Assembly (NCBI GenBank): GCA_037349315.1
Contig: JBAIAC010000033.1
Location: forward strand, 14,588,001-14,652,000
Origin: Chelydra serpentina
Lineage: Eukaryota > Chordata > Testudines > Chelydridae
Direction: 5' to 3'
Length of the DNA: 64,000 nucleotides
Numbering within the stretch: the stretch's first letter is position 1; each line of letters begins with the position of its first letter. Of the stretch, positions 13,153 to 25,282 are shown piece by piece. Both the position numbers and the translations under genes were made by a program. The notes beneath the pieces are model-generated. The model searched no databases. It saw only the letters and a program-made list of their open reading frames with translations, and was not told the DNA's origin.

Positions 13153-13194
13153 AATTCTTCTTTGAGTGCTGGTCCCTATGTCGATTCCAAACAG
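13153..13194. repeat. possible solo fragment of a DIRS-like end
   Basis: TTCTTTGAGTGCTGGTCCCT followed by ATGTCGATTCC resembles the left end of the second DIRS-like copy (from 51150) and more loosely the end at 28076. The match is only about 40 bp, so chance or another shared repeat is possible. Confidence 0.4.
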
Positions 13195-13524
13195 AAAATA
13201 ATCTTTGGACATTATTTTGAAAATATATTTTTAATGTATAAAAGTTAATAGTTAGGCATTGCTTTCTCAAAGCCTGTTATTTTCCAACAAGATAATTATT
13301 TCTTTTCTCAGCCTCACATCAGTTTCATCTAAATTGATGATGAGCTGTCTTCTGTCTTTATAATTACTGTGAAAATATGTAATTTTGTGACTATCTCTTG
13401 GCAAGATTTCCAGCACAAGAGAGGAAATAGAATGTAGCAGACTTGACTTGAGGTGCCCAGACTTCAGAAAATGAAAGTGTGCGCACATGTAGATGTAAAG
13501 AACAGTTTCCATAGAGCTTATGGG

Positions 13525-14972
13525 CAGGGTGGATAAAAATCAATGATTTTAAAAATAAATAAATTAAAAATGGATTTTTTAAATTTAAATTGGATTTTTT
13601 TGATAAAATGCTTTTTGAGGAAAAAACCTATCTAAAGATAGTTTTAATTAAGATACATTATAGCTCAAAGATATCTCATCATGGAATAAGGATTATAAAT
13701 TTCTAATTCTGTAGCATGAGACAATATATTCATGTAATGTTTAAGAAAAGTTTTGTGAATGAGTTCCAATAGTTCATGGATTAGGGACCCAATCTTATGG
13801 GGTTCCACAGGCTTCTATATAGATTATTAGGTCAGTCTTTCTATCTATCCAATGGGACTCAGTGCTCAGTCTAGAACAGGGATCTCAAACTCAAATTACC
13901 ATGAGGGCCACATGAGAACTAGTAAATTGGCCTGAAGGCCGCATCACTGAAACCTTTTCATACGATACAAAAGTATAGTCAAAAATGAAAAAAATGAACA
14001 GTAATCTAGTATTCTATTAAAAGTCAATGTATTAACTTTTTTAAAACTGTAATGCAAAGAGGGGTTTTAATAAAATATAAACACTCAGTAATGTTTGGAG
14101 CTTGGCTGCCAGTGGAGTCGGCGCCTATGGAGGGCCGCAGGAAACAACTCCATGAGCCGCATGTGGCCTGCGGGCCGTGTGTTTGAGACCCCTGGTCTAG
14201 AAGATACCATCAGAAATGCTTAGTTTTGCAGTTCTCAAACTGTGGATTTGTGTCTCCAGAGGTAACATGCTTGTTAACAGCAAAAATGTGTTACATAAAT
14301 AAATAATGTATAGAGGTGAGAAATAACAGACCTCTCTCTAGTGTCCCTCTGGAAATTTGTGTACACAGAATCAATCCCTTACCGCTCTCTAAAAAGTGCA
14401 AAGTTTCAAAAAGTTCAATGAATAGAAGATTGTTGGGGGCGGAATAGACCTGGACAAGGAGGAGAAGGCTGGAGATAAATGTGAGAGGCGAGGGATATAT
14501 GCTTGTTTTGTTAACATATTATATGTTGTTGAAGAAAAAAATCCAGAATACTTAACGTTGTTGTTTTAGTTAAATAAAATAATTTAAATGTCTGTCTGGT
14601 GATGTTCTCCTCCCATGCCTAATACAGCATGGCAAGAAAATCGTCCAAATATTAACGATTAGCCTATTGAATTAGAGATAGTTCACCTCCCAATGACTTC
14701 ATTAATATCTGCTTCAATTATTACCTTTGGTAAATGAAATAACCAAATAATCATTCATTTTCTGATATAGCTGTAAAATTAATCTGAAGTTTTCAAAATA
14801 AATCACTGTTTAAAATTGTATAGTGTGTACCTTCTAAAAATGAAACCTACATCTATCTCTGAGTTGTGAAGAATGTGTATTAAGGTTATAACTAAGAAGA
14901 ATGCACTTTTATGTGAAAGTCCATGATTAAATCGAGTCTTCCTGACTAGTGATTTAAATCAAATCCACCCTG
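13525..14972. mobile_element. hAT-like element, 1.45 kb, perfect 8-bp target duplication
   Basis: The element starts CAGGGTGGATAAAAATCAAT and ends AAATCAAATCCACCCTG, an inverted repeat. It is flanked on both sides by CTTATGGG (13517-13524 and 14973-14980), an exact 8-bp duplication as made by hAT transposases. The AT-rich body has no transposase frame. A second hAT element (13877-14194) is inserted in it. Confidence 0.88.
13877..14194 (-). mobile_element. hAT-like MITE nested in a larger hAT element
   Basis: The ends CAGGGATCTCAAAC and GTTTGAGACCCCTG are inverted repeats, flanked by an exact 8-bp duplication GTCTAGAA (13869-13876 and 14195-14202). It is the same family as the element at 41524-41844, which lies in the opposite orientation. 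The minus strand is assigned only relative to that copy. It is non-coding and about 318 bp long. Confidence 0.92.
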
Positions 14973-15036
14973 CTTATGGGTAAGGTGCTCATGTTTAGTG
15001 ATCAATAAGATGTAGCTGCAACTGTCTTTTGACAGT

Positions 15037-15309
15037 GAGGGCTACTCTTAAAATGCTGCAGCTGCGCTGCTGAAGTGCTTCAGTGTAGACACTACCTATA
15101 CTTTTGGGAAGGCTTCTCCTGTTGGTGTAGGTAATCCACCTCCTTGCGAGGCAGTAGCTAAGTCAATGGCAGAATTCTTCTGTTGACCTAACACTCGTCT
15201 ACACCAGGAGTTAGGTTGGCTTAGCTACGTCTCTTAAGTGCCTGGAGTTTTTACACCCCTGAGAGAGGTAACTATACCAAAGTAAATTCCTAGTGTAGAC
15301 CAGGCCTTA
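15037..15309. mobile_element. Harbinger-like MITE
   Basis: The right end AGTGTAGACCAGGCCTTAG and internal features (TACACCCCTGAG, CTTCTCCTGTTGG) match the copy at 10753 and the family in general. The left end GAGGGCTACTCTTAAAATGC is eroded. Confidence 0.7.
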
Positions 15310-16640
15310 GTGAATGTTTGTATCTAAAGCTGACATTAAGTAGAAAACAAATCAGTCCAGCTGCAGGAGTTTAGTTATTTCACTTTGCTATACGTATTGC
15401 TTTAGTGGCTTATTTGGATTAACCTATTTTCCATAAGCTTTTTGTGTTTTACTGTGGCTGTAATATTGACCCAAGGGTAATCCTAGGGGAACCTTTAATA
15501 GATATCTTTAATTTATTATCTCCATATCTTCAAATCAACCATCTCTCTGTTACACAGGGTTTGTCACAAAGCAGTTAATATTTATTTGTTAAAAACCAAC
15601 AGTTTCTTGGTGCTGTACAAGATACACAGACTCAAATCCTACTCTAAATTGCTTCAGTTTAAGAGACAGTGATCAGATGAAGATGCATTGGGGCTTCTAC
15701 AGAATGGTGTTTTTGAGTCTTTTTTTCTTTCTCTTCTCACTTTTTTTAAGTGTATGATGACATTAACTTACGTGGGTTAGAAGTTAAATTTCTGTTAGAG
15801 TGCCATGGAGTCTCAAACTCAGCAGAGCATAGGGTTTCCCGAATGTGACTGATTTGACAGTTTATTGGAAGCCAGAACCTGCAGTAAGTTCTGTGAAGCG
15901 GATCAGCCTTTAGTTTAGTGATCCAGGCCCTGGAGAAGGTTGGTCTAGGGCAAAGGTGATGAACTGAGGATAGCAGAAGGGGCAGATGGCCAGAATCCTT
16001 TCTCATTATTACATCTGGAATCCCCCCCACTATTTATTGATGAAAGCTTTCTGTGATTACCTCTATAAGGCAGGCAGATTTATATCCCCCAAAATTAAAA
16101 AAAAAACCATGTTGAAAGCAAGGAACATCAGCACTAAGGTTCCCAAAAGAATTGTCTCCTGGTGTAGTCTACCTGCTATTGACTGCTGGATTTTCAAACA
16201 TGTACTCTATAGCTTCTGAGCTCTGATAATAATGAAATTATATATAAACTTGGGAAAAAATCATGTCTGAGGAGTGCACTGAATGTGTGATCAGGATGTT
16301 TGTGGTGACAGTGTAAAAGCTCATAATCAAATCTGGCTTATTATGTGTATTTACGCATCTTTCACATTATTGAAACAGGGTTTGTAATTCAGTTATTTAT
16401 TTATCCAAGTGTTTGGACAACCTATTTTTCACCTTTCTAACTTATAGGTTTGAATTTTAGATTGAACTAAGCAATTGGCTAACTTTACACTAATTTTGTT
16501 TTGGTTTTTTTTATTTCTTTTTACTGGTATTTGTAAAACCAAATATAAACCAGAGCCCTCTGACCCCAACACACACATCTGCTGTAAAAACAGACCAGAG
16601 ACCTAATATACTCTTAAAGGATCCAGCACCTCAAAAGTAA
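15310..16640. other. no feature recognised
   Basis: Ordinary intron sequence with short frames only. Confidence 0.55.
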
Positions 16641-16713
16641 GAGCCTGATCCAAAGCCTATTGAAGTCAAGGGACAGGCTACCAGTTGACTTCAATGAGTT
16701 TTGGATCAGGCTT
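16641..16713. repeat. short palindromic repeat abutting the 16.7-kb dimer
   Basis: GAGCCTGATCCAAAGCC and the distal TTGGATCAGGCTTA pair as an inverted repeat around TTGAAGTCAA / TTGACTTCAA. A second copy of the type is at 59434-59510. Its right end meets the TTA that begins the long palindrome. Confidence 0.7.
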
Positions 16714-17291
16714 AGGCTAGGTCTACACTAACCCCCCCTGTCGAACTAAGATACGCAACTTCAGCTACGTTAATAACGTAGCTGAAGTCGAAGTCTCTTA
16801 GTTCGAACTTACCTGTGGTCCACACGCGGCGCGCAGGCTCCCCCGTCGACTCCGCCTGCTCCGTTCGCAGAGCAGGATTACCGGCGTCGATGGGGGAGCA
16901 CTTCCTGGTTCGATTTATCGCGTCTAGACAAGACGCGATAAATCGAACCCAGAACATCGATCCCGCGCCTCCGACCGGACGCGTAAGTATAGACGTACCT
17001 AAGGGCATGTCTATACTTACCCGTCGTGTCGGAGGCGCGGGATCGATGTTCTGGGTTCGATTTATCGCGTCTTGTCTAGACGCGATAAATCGAACCAGGA
17101 AGTGCTCCCCCATCGACGCCGGTAATCCTGCTCTGCGAACGGAGCAGGCGGAGTCGACGGGGGAGCCTGCGCGCCGCGTGTGGACCACAGGTAAGTTCGA
17201 ACTAAGAGACTTCGACTTCAGCTACGTTATTAACGTAGCTGAAGTTGCGTATCTTAGTTCGACAGGGGGGGTTAGTGTAGACCTGGGCTAA
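16712..17291. mobile_element. inverted dimer of a Harbinger-like MITE (0.58-kb near-perfect palindrome)
   Basis: The two arms pair from CTTAGGCTAGGTCTACACTA on the left to TAGTGTAGACCTGGGCTAAG on the right, with the axis near 17001. The arms differ at only a handful of positions by eye. Each arm looks like a complete monomer: the outer ends carry TTA/TAA, and the inner ends (GTATAGACGTACC and GGGCATGTCTATAC) meet at a shared TAA. A diverged monomer of the same family is at 41233-41861. Within each arm are further hairpins, for example CTTCAGCTACGTTAATAACG. Long open frames on both strands are by-products of the palindrome. Confidence 0.85.
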
Positions 17292-18242
17292 GAAAGGAAA
17301 ATGAAAAAAGTCCATTAACAGTTTTAAATTTACTGGGCATTACACTTCCCTTGATATATTTACACAATTCCCATTGATGCCATATTTCCTATTGCACACA
17401 TACAGTCCCCAAGTCCCCCCATCCCTACTTCAATAAAATCCAGAGTCTGGGTTGGAAAAAATGTTGAGGAAGAAGAATGAAGAAATGTAGCTTTTTAATA
17501 TAACTAAATACACAGCTCAGGAAAATAAAACAAGTGCCAGAATTCCCTTCTATAGATACATTCCAAAACCATCAAAATAATAGAAATCAATTCAGACTTT
17601 CAATGGTGACCCTGTAATTCTGATTCATCTCCTTTTTAAATAATAAATTGCCTGGCTGAGAGTTCAAAATGGGAAACAGGAAAAATCCTTAAAATAAACA
17701 GATTAAAAAAATACCCCACATCAATTATTGATAACGTCAAATCAATGCAGCAATATCAGTCCTTATTCAGTCTCATTTAACCTCCCTATTAGTTAATTAT
17801 AATACTCTACGGTAATTGCATGAGACAGTATTGGAAAAAATTCCAATCTAGAATAATCTCCTTTGAAACTGTGCCTCTTAGGTGTTCCAAATATTGAAGT
17901 CCAAAAATCTCTTAACACTGGTAAAGTCAAGAGAAAATACATCCTCATCCATCACTCTAATTTTAGGAAGATACAGAATTGTTGTCAGCCTTTATCCTGG
18001 CAACTTATTGAGTCTGAGCAATAGCTGGAAAAATATGTACTATATGTGCTATTTCTTCCCAACAAATAGCAAACATTCTCTAGTGGTACACTGAATGTTA
18101 ACATACTCTTTAACATAGTCAGCTGCTGGGTTTCTTACTGGTGCATGCTCCTGAGTTCCCTCTGGGCGATTTACTAGGAAAGGGGGGTAATTGGAGTTCA
18201 GAATAAATGCTAAATAAAAGTGACTTTAAAAACGATCCATCA

Positions 18243-18480
18243 TTGTGACGGGGTAGTCTACCATTGAGGGCGGTAGTGCCCAATGCTCAGCCTACCTCGC
18301 TACCTGGCTTGGCTCTTTAAGGGTTTGGAAGAGTCCAGTAGGTGCATATAGAGACCTACGAGTCCTGGGAATGAATGGCAGCTGGGGAAGGAATCTGGAA
18401 ACCATACCTTTAAGGGCTTGAAACCTTGAAGAGAAGGCAGGGCAAGGCTCCCCTCTCACCCAACCAATTGCTTTCCTGGG
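18243..18480. other. unclassified repeat-like block starting TGTGACGGGGTAG
   Basis: The stretch is GC-richer than its surroundings and starts TGTGACGGGGTAG, which could be the TG of an LTR, but no matching CA end, target duplication or internal viral sequence was found. It is listed as possible old LTR material only. Confidence 0.25.
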
Positions 18481-19310
18481 GTTGGAAGTGGAGTTGGATT
18501 CAGTTTAGTCTGACGAGCAAATGAATATTAAAACTGATGATACTCAATTCAACTTGAGAACTAGACTGTCTTTTGTGTGTGAGTAAGGATGAATATACAA
18601 TTTCCAGTTCTATTGAAATAAATGTATCATATTCCTATCCACCTCAAGCACATGGGATACAATATATAATAATGTTCAGGTGGTTGGAACAGGCTTATAC
18701 ATTGTTACCCTCATCCCATAGGCACTTCAAGGACATTTCCAAGGATTCAAGTGAGCAGCTACTGTAGTAGCTGTGAATAAGCTCAGTGTTTGTAGTGTCC
18801 CTGTATTTTAATCTCTATGTCCATTTCTGATGATAGTAACAATCGATAAATGAATTGGGGGAAATTCAGGAAATTAATCAAGGGACGGCTGTACTTCTCT
18901 TTGTTTTTGCTTTGCCATCAACTTCTTTTTGGAATAGCACTCTGAGAAATTAGATGAGTTAATCTACAGTGGCCTATTACATTGCTATGTTTGGAAAACA
19001 TTCACCAGCAATGAAATAATGTACATAAACATTTTATAATTAGGTTTAACCTTCTGCCATCACAGATTAAGAATCTCATCCTATGAGGTGCTGAATGTCC
19101 ATCAAAAGTGCTTAGGATCTCATAAGAGGTCTCCCCCCCCTTGTAGGATCTGGCTCTTAGTGTCTTCTCCGTACGATATCCACCTCCACCACTAGAGTCA
19201 GAAATACCAAGAACAGTGAAAAACTAGCAAAATATATATGTCACTCACTGTTCAGCATCAATAGCAAGAACTTGGCCTGTGACTCTTCAGACAGCTGAAT
19301 AAAATGGGTG

Positions 19311-19312
<2 letters not shown>

Positions 19313-19351
<39 letters not shown>
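19313..19351. repeat. (TA)n microsatellite
   Basis: An uninterrupted run of about 19 TA dinucleotides. It is likely polymorphic in length. Confidence 0.97.
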
Positions 19352-19353
<2 letters not shown>

Positions 19354-19594
19354 AAAAGGAAATTTAATCTGTGAACAGAATTTCATTTTATTAATTTTTT
19401 TATTGAGAAGTTTTGGTTGTGGTAATGTATACATCTGGTATAATTTAAAAGTAGCTGGTGGTTTCCAGAGAAAGCCATGCTTCTAATTAAATAAGACATT
19501 GTTAAATCTCTGCTAATCTAAGAAGAAAATTCCAGAACAGGTAAGTTTCGCTTTTTGTTTTTTGTGTTATCTTTTACTATTTGTTCTTCTAGGG

Positions 19595-20025
19595 TAGTGG
19601 TTCTCAACCTTTCCAGACTACTGAACCCCTTTTAGGAGTCTGATTTGTCTTGCTTATCCCCAGGTTTCACCTCACTTAAAAACTACTTGCTTATAAAATC
19701 AGACCTAAAAGTACAGAAGTGTCACAGCACACTACTAATGAAACATTGCTTACTGTCTCATTTTTACCATACAATTATAAAATAAATCAATTGTAATATA
19801 AATATTGTACTTACATTTCAGTGTATAGTATACAGGGCACTATAAACAAGTCATTGTCTGTATGAAATTTTAGTTTGTACTGACTTCGCTAGTGCTTTTT
19901 ATGTAGCCTGATGTAAAATTAGGCACATATCTAGCTGAGTTGATGTACTCCCTGGAAGACCTCTGTGCACCCCCAGGGGTATGTGTACCCCCAGGGATAC
20001 ACATACCCCTGGTTGAGAACCACTG
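19595..20025. mobile_element. hAT-like non-autonomous element
   Basis: The ends TAGTGGTTCTCAACC and GGTTGAGAACCACTG form a 15-bp inverted repeat with one terminal mismatch. The flanks TTCTAGGG (19587-19594) and TTCTAGGC (20026-20033) are an 8-bp duplication with one difference. The 431-bp body is AT-rich and non-coding. Confidence 0.88.
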
Positions 20026-20209
20026 TTCTAGGCTGTCTGGCACCCTGACCTGCTTTCTTCCCACCATTAGATGGAGACAGTCTAAAACAGGCTTTTTAGG
20101 GTGATGTCACTTTCTTTCACAGAAGGAGTTTAGCAGTTCACAACTGTTTGTCTCCAGTAGTTAGACAAGCTCTCTTAATGGCTATGCAGGAAAAGAAGGA
20201 AGATTGGAA

Positions 20210-20480
20210 GGAAGGACAAGGCTGGGGTGGGGGGAGGCCTGTAGGCGGTACTGGTACAACTGCACGCCGGAGGAGCTGCCAGCATGGGGCCGCCTGGTGG
20301 CCCCACTTTCTGCTCCTTTCACCACTACAGTTCTCAGCGCAGCAGGACAGACCCCGCCCCCACCCCCCAGTAACATGGGATGGGGAGGGGATGGAGAAAG
20401 CTTGAGGCCCCGGGGATGGGGGCAGGGAAGACTCACGTGGGGAGGGGGGTCACGTGCCCCCCTTAGCTCATGCCCCCCCT
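20210..20480. other. G/C-skewed unclassified block
   Basis: The region alternates G-rich and C-rich runs and contains GCGCAGCAGGACAGACCCCG and CACGTGGGGAGGGG. It looks like part of an interspersed repeat related in style to 25.3-26.7 kb but was not identified. No gene is supported. Confidence 0.35.
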
Positions 20481-21049
20481 TTGTGTCCCTCCAATGAGTT
20501 GCCCAGCCAGACTTCAGAAACTGCTTCAGAAGAATCTACAGGTTGGCCAAGAAGACCCAGAGAGCCAAATGTGTTGAGTCTAGATAATAGATATCTGTGT
20601 CAGGTTGCATTTCGGAGAAGGCATCCTGTGCCAAGGTCCAAAAGATCATAAATATCCATCTTCCCTTGGACTTAAAGCATGTCCTTAGTGAAATGACAGA
20701 ATGGAGAGAGAGTGGGAGCATCAGGTAATCTCCGCCATGATCGCCTCATAAAGCCTCCATGTCGTTGGCATGCTTCAGATTTTGTAGGACATGTTCAGCT
20801 TGGTGTAGAGAGTGCTAAGTAATTTTCTCCTGAAAGGGGCATGGTGTTACGGTAGCCCTTCCTTATATCAGGGCAACTCGGTGATGCCTCCATTTTAGTA
20901 TGACACTGCCACTTTCACTGTGGATGAGTGAAAATCACTAGAGAACAATGTGATGTGTTTCTCCTTGCATTCTTTTCACTGAAGCTAGAGTGCTGCCTCC
21001 ACATTGCAGTGCATTATGCTAGAAATATACCATCTACCTCATTTCCAGG

Positions 21050-21108
21050 TTGGTTTCCAGATTTTATATATATATATATGTTTCCAGATTATTTATATAT
21101 ATATATAA
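21050..21108. repeat. tandemly duplicated TTTCCAGATT + (TA)n unit
   Basis: GGTTTCCAGATTTTATATATATATATATG is followed directly by a second TTTCCAGATTATTTATATATA, so a short unit including the TA run is present twice in tandem. Confidence 0.75.
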
Positions 21109-23339
21109 TCATGTTGACTTTACCTGCAAAAGTGTTTTTCTATACTAGTGGCCTAATTAATTAATAATTAAAACGGGTCTGCTAGCTAATACATCCACTA
21201 ACTTTGCTTCAGTTTTCTTTTCTTCTTACTGCTTTGAAAGGGACAGGCAGAGTGTGCAGTGAGAGAGAGCTGGCAGGTACTTTGCAGATTTGCTCTACAT
21301 AAGTGTTGGTGCATTTTAGTACTGTCCCCCAGCACAGAAGCTACTCTAGAAATTTGGTTCTGGGCTTCTCCTGAGCAGACACTGCCCAGTTGTGTTGAAT
21401 CCCTTGGAGGTTCTGTGTTCCTGGCAAATGTCCACAAGGGACTATAGTTAAATCATCAAATGTATTTGATTTCTGAACAAAGCCAGTTGTGAACAGGACT
21501 CCAGAGGGAAAAGACAAGCCTAGTAACCCCCTTTACCAATTATCATCCCCCTTATTTTCAATATAGTAGTTCCATTGAATAATAAATACAGCCATAAAGC
21601 AAAAGAGGAGTGGACTACTAAAAAAAGAAAAGATAATAAATGGGGGGGAGGAAGGAACTATCCCACTTCCTAGTTTATGAATTTTAAATTGTTTTGAGAT
21701 AAAGTTTCTTGTTAAAACATAAAGCAAGTTTTGGATGCGAGAATTTTTATTGGCCTCTAACATAATTTTACCCTCAGTGTTTATTTTTTGTTGAGGGCCT
21801 GATGGTACTGAACCCCATCCACTTACCGTCAACTCCCATTGAAGCTAATGTATTCAGTACCTCCCAAGAGGCACTCAGGACCTTGGAGGCTTGATCTGAT
21901 GAGATTATTGTATTAGCTTCAAATACAAAAGCAGAAGGGGTCTGTATGCCCCCTGCCTAGAACACAAATTCTGGTTGAAGTCAGGCTGCAGCAGTGTTGT
22001 TCAGTAAGCTGAGAGGAATACATCTCCAGCCCTTTGGGTACCATACATTCTATTAGATCACACTCACTGTCCATGTGCTGCTCAGTCAATTGATGTGTAA
22101 GGGAAGAGCCCTTAGCAGTTTACTGGAAACATGGAATTTTAAATGCCTCAAGAAGCTGTTATCTGCCAGCATCCTGGAAATCATTCTTGAAAAGTGTTTT
22201 CAGTCTCCTGGAGTGATTTTTCTTGCATGGAAAGTCAGTTGGGGACTAGGATATTTGTATGCTGGAGTCTTTTATAAACACCAGGAACTATATACAGGAA
22301 CATAATCCATTGACTTGGTTATAAATTGTTTCATGATTAAAAGGAAACAACATTTAATTTGAAACCGTCTTTTTTTCTTTGTATCTTTTTTGTTGTTCTT
22401 TCTACACAGTTATCAGCTTTCCAAAAAAGCACAGCTGTTTTTACTGCTGGTATATTGATTTAGTCAGATTTCTCTTCTCTGAAATGATTGAGAGGTTTAG
22501 GGTCATGCAGTTCAGACATCTGTAAAATAAATTTGGTATCTTGAATTCAGCTACGTTTTTAAATAAATAGATTAAAAATAGTATTAAATCTTTCACAAAA
22601 CCTTATCCATTGTTTTAAAATGCAGCAAGGATATTATCGTTCTTTCTGATATCATTGAACAGTTACCAAAACAGCAAAGGGGGAATCTGTGGCTCTCTTT
22701 CCTACAAGGAATTGTGATTCTCACCTCATCCCCTCCCCTTTTTAGTTAAGTGGTTTAAAGAGTTCTATCATCTTGTCGCTTTTTATCTCCAGTAACAGAT
22801 AAAGTACATTGACTTGCTGTGCTTTGAAAAGAATACAGATATAGCAGAACATCCATAAAACTACCCCTTTCTTCCTAAAGTAAACATATCCGCATTACAG
22901 ATGGGAAAAAGTATCTAAATGAGGATTCAAAGATATAGTTCCTGGTTATTTTGGCAGTGTCACATTTCTTAACTTGTTTTACTGAACTCCAGCAGTCGCT
23001 GATATTTACATATTCCACTTTTAGTGCTGCTTCTCTTACTCTTTGTTTCTTACTTAGATATCCTTTCATTTATACGCTATCCACAGTATCTTATCTGCAT
23101 AGATTTTAGGGTTTATTGATGCACAGCTTACTGCATTGATAAGACTTCAGACAGAGAAGAATAGTGTAAATGAAAAGGGAGGGGTGAAGGAGGGAAGGCC
23201 AGCTATGCAAAGACTCATCATGCTGTAACATAGCAATGGAACCTTGTAACAGAAATGGAAGCATATGTGCCCTGATATGGTTGAAAAGCTTAGTAGACAG
23301 ATTCTGGAGATTTCCTGGGGACAGAATAATTTGCATTGG
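21109..23339. other. mostly unassigned intron
   Basis: Apart from a small palindromic repeat at 21798 nothing was recognised. Confidence 0.55.
21798..21890. repeat. short palindromic repeat (CAACTCCCATTGAAG type)
   Basis: GGGCCTGATGGTACTGAACC near the left and GGCACTCAGGACCTTGGAGG at the right flank a centre CAACTCCCATTGAAGCTAAT. It belongs to a loose class of roughly 100-bp palindromic repeats that recurs at 35.0, 39.4, 45.1, 48.85, 54.8 and 59.3 kb. Confidence 0.5.
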
Positions 23340-23850
23340 GAAGGGATCTCTAGTGTTTCATCTACTCCCTGAGATCTGGCAGGATCAATTTTATGATTCT
23401 TAAATACTCTCTGATAGATAGGTACCAAGTGTAGCTTGTTCCATGGCCTAATGGTTCTTATGGCTATAAAGTTTCCCTTCAGTAGTTAACCTAAATTTCC
23501 CCTGCTGCTGCTAAAGCCCATTACTACTTGTTCAGTCATCACTGATTAATGAGAATAATTGGTCTCTGTCCTTTCTAATATCTCTTTGTATGTATTTGTA
23601 AGACAGTTATGTCTCCCTTCAGCCTCCTTTCCTCTAGACTAATCATTTCCAATTCTTAATCTTTTTCCTAATAGGTCTGATTTTTCTAAACCTCTTATTT
23701 TTGTTGCTCCACCTTTAAACTCCTCCTAATCTATCTGTCTTTTAAATTGTGACTTAACCAGAGCTTAGTTAAACTTTATCTTAAATATTGCATAAGAAAC
23801 CATGTTGCTCATGGCTAGCAAACAAGTATCTCTCTTCAGGACAAGCACAT
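23340..23850 (-). mobile_element. old CR1 3'-end fragment, minus strand
   Basis: The order of motifs (GGTTCTTATGGCTATAAAGTTT, then CTTCAGCCTCCTTTCCTCTAGACTAA and TCTAAACCTCTT) is that of reverse-oriented CR1 3' sequence. It is clearly more diverged than the copy at 9681 and carries no open frame. Confidence 0.65.
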
Positions 23851-25282
23851 CCTCATTGGTGTGTCCTGAACAGCCCAATTTCTCTACCATGCAGCACTGT
23901 GTGAAATTTAGTTCTGACCAGCACACAGTTCAAAACCACTAAGGGCCAATATGGGAGGGGAGGGTATATGTAGATATTAAACAAATATCTGCAGCCCTAC
24001 AATATCCGATGCAAACAGAGATTGACTGTTTCTTATTTAAATATTGCTATTATTCAAATAGAAATTGGCCTTACCCGAAGCCCCAGAAGTGAGCACACAC
24101 CTGACTGCAAAGTTTGAGGAAGATTGGATTCAAGTCCAGACTTTGTGGATCATGCCCATCTCTAAATATAAACTTGCAGAGAATATCTCCTTTAAGACAA
24201 TATCTCCTAGGACAAGAGGGAATAGTGCTTTTCCCCCCCTCATTTTCCCTGTAGGCCAATTTACGAGGAATATCATTGACTATGACCCTGTTTCCAGGGT
24301 TACACTTCAGATTACCTTGATTTGGTGCAAATTACTGTGAAGCAACTAGGAAACACTGCAATTTCCATTAAATACCAGATCAGGGTTCACCTAGTGACAT
24401 GAAGCTTACATCTGACAGGTTGAGGGGTCTCTAGAAAGCATAGCAGCTAAGTGTTTTGTTTTGGGTGGCAATCGCCTAGGTGTTGCCATCTGTGCAGGAT
24501 TGTTTGACTCTGTGCCCCATTCCCTGATGCTCTGATCAAAGGAGCACAGTTACGTCTTGGCTCTACTCTGTGGTGCACTGCAGCCTCCTGTGCCCAGCCG
24601 TACATAGAGCTTGCAGACTGGAAGCCCTGGCTCTCAGTGAACGGGGCAGTAATAAAGTCTGACAGTTCTAGGAAGTAACAACTGTGTTTTGAATTGTTTT
24701 GATTTGTTAAACCACAAAGTGGATTAACATGTTGATTGAAGGGTTGGTGTCCTGGAGATGAAATCTATCATACAGTTTATTATTGAACTGCAAGGGAAGC
24801 ACTGAAATTTTTGGCAGTATTCCAGGCTGTCATCGGAGGCACACATCTACCATGACATAGATTGGACATGATTTTTGACTTGAAGGCCATTTATTATTTA
24901 CATTTTACCCTTTTACCCCCATGCTTCTGGCTACCAGTTAGTTTGAACCTGTTCTGCGAGTAATACAGTACAAAGATATTGTACAATACAAGCATGCATT
25001 ATCTTTACTGACCAGTACATTTTTAGCTTCTGACAAGTGGTGGATCAGTTAATTAATAATATTTTGTTAAGGATTTTGGCATATGTCAGATTCTGTTACT
25101 TTTTAATAAACCAGTCTTCTTTTTAATTAAAGGTAAATATTGACCATATATTTTGTAGTTCTCACTTTGACTAAGCAAAAGAGATTCAAACTCCGTATCC
25201 TGATGTTTGGGAGAAGGTGTCAGAACATAGAAATTGTTTAATGATTTCATATAAATGGGGACATTTTCAAAAACACCTAAAA
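23851..25282. other. no feature recognised
   Basis: Ordinary intron; a 91-codon frame at 24065-24340 has no recognisable domain. Confidence 0.55.

Larger units (their letters stand above)
17292..19594. other. mostly unassigned intron
   Basis: Apart from the block at 18243 and the TA microsatellite, nothing was recognised. Confidence 0.55.

Noticed and set aside
16712..17291. Two 158-codon open frames, one on each strand, nearly identical to each other
   Set aside because: They are mirror images created by the palindrome. They have no domain, and the frame persists only because both arms are the same sequence.
18243..18480. Endogenous retrovirus LTR
   Set aside because: A TG start alone is not enough. 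No CA end, paired LTR, primer-binding site or viral coding sequence was found.
19313..19351. TATA-rich segment as a promoter
   Set aside because: It is a plain TA microsatellite with no exon or initiator nearby.
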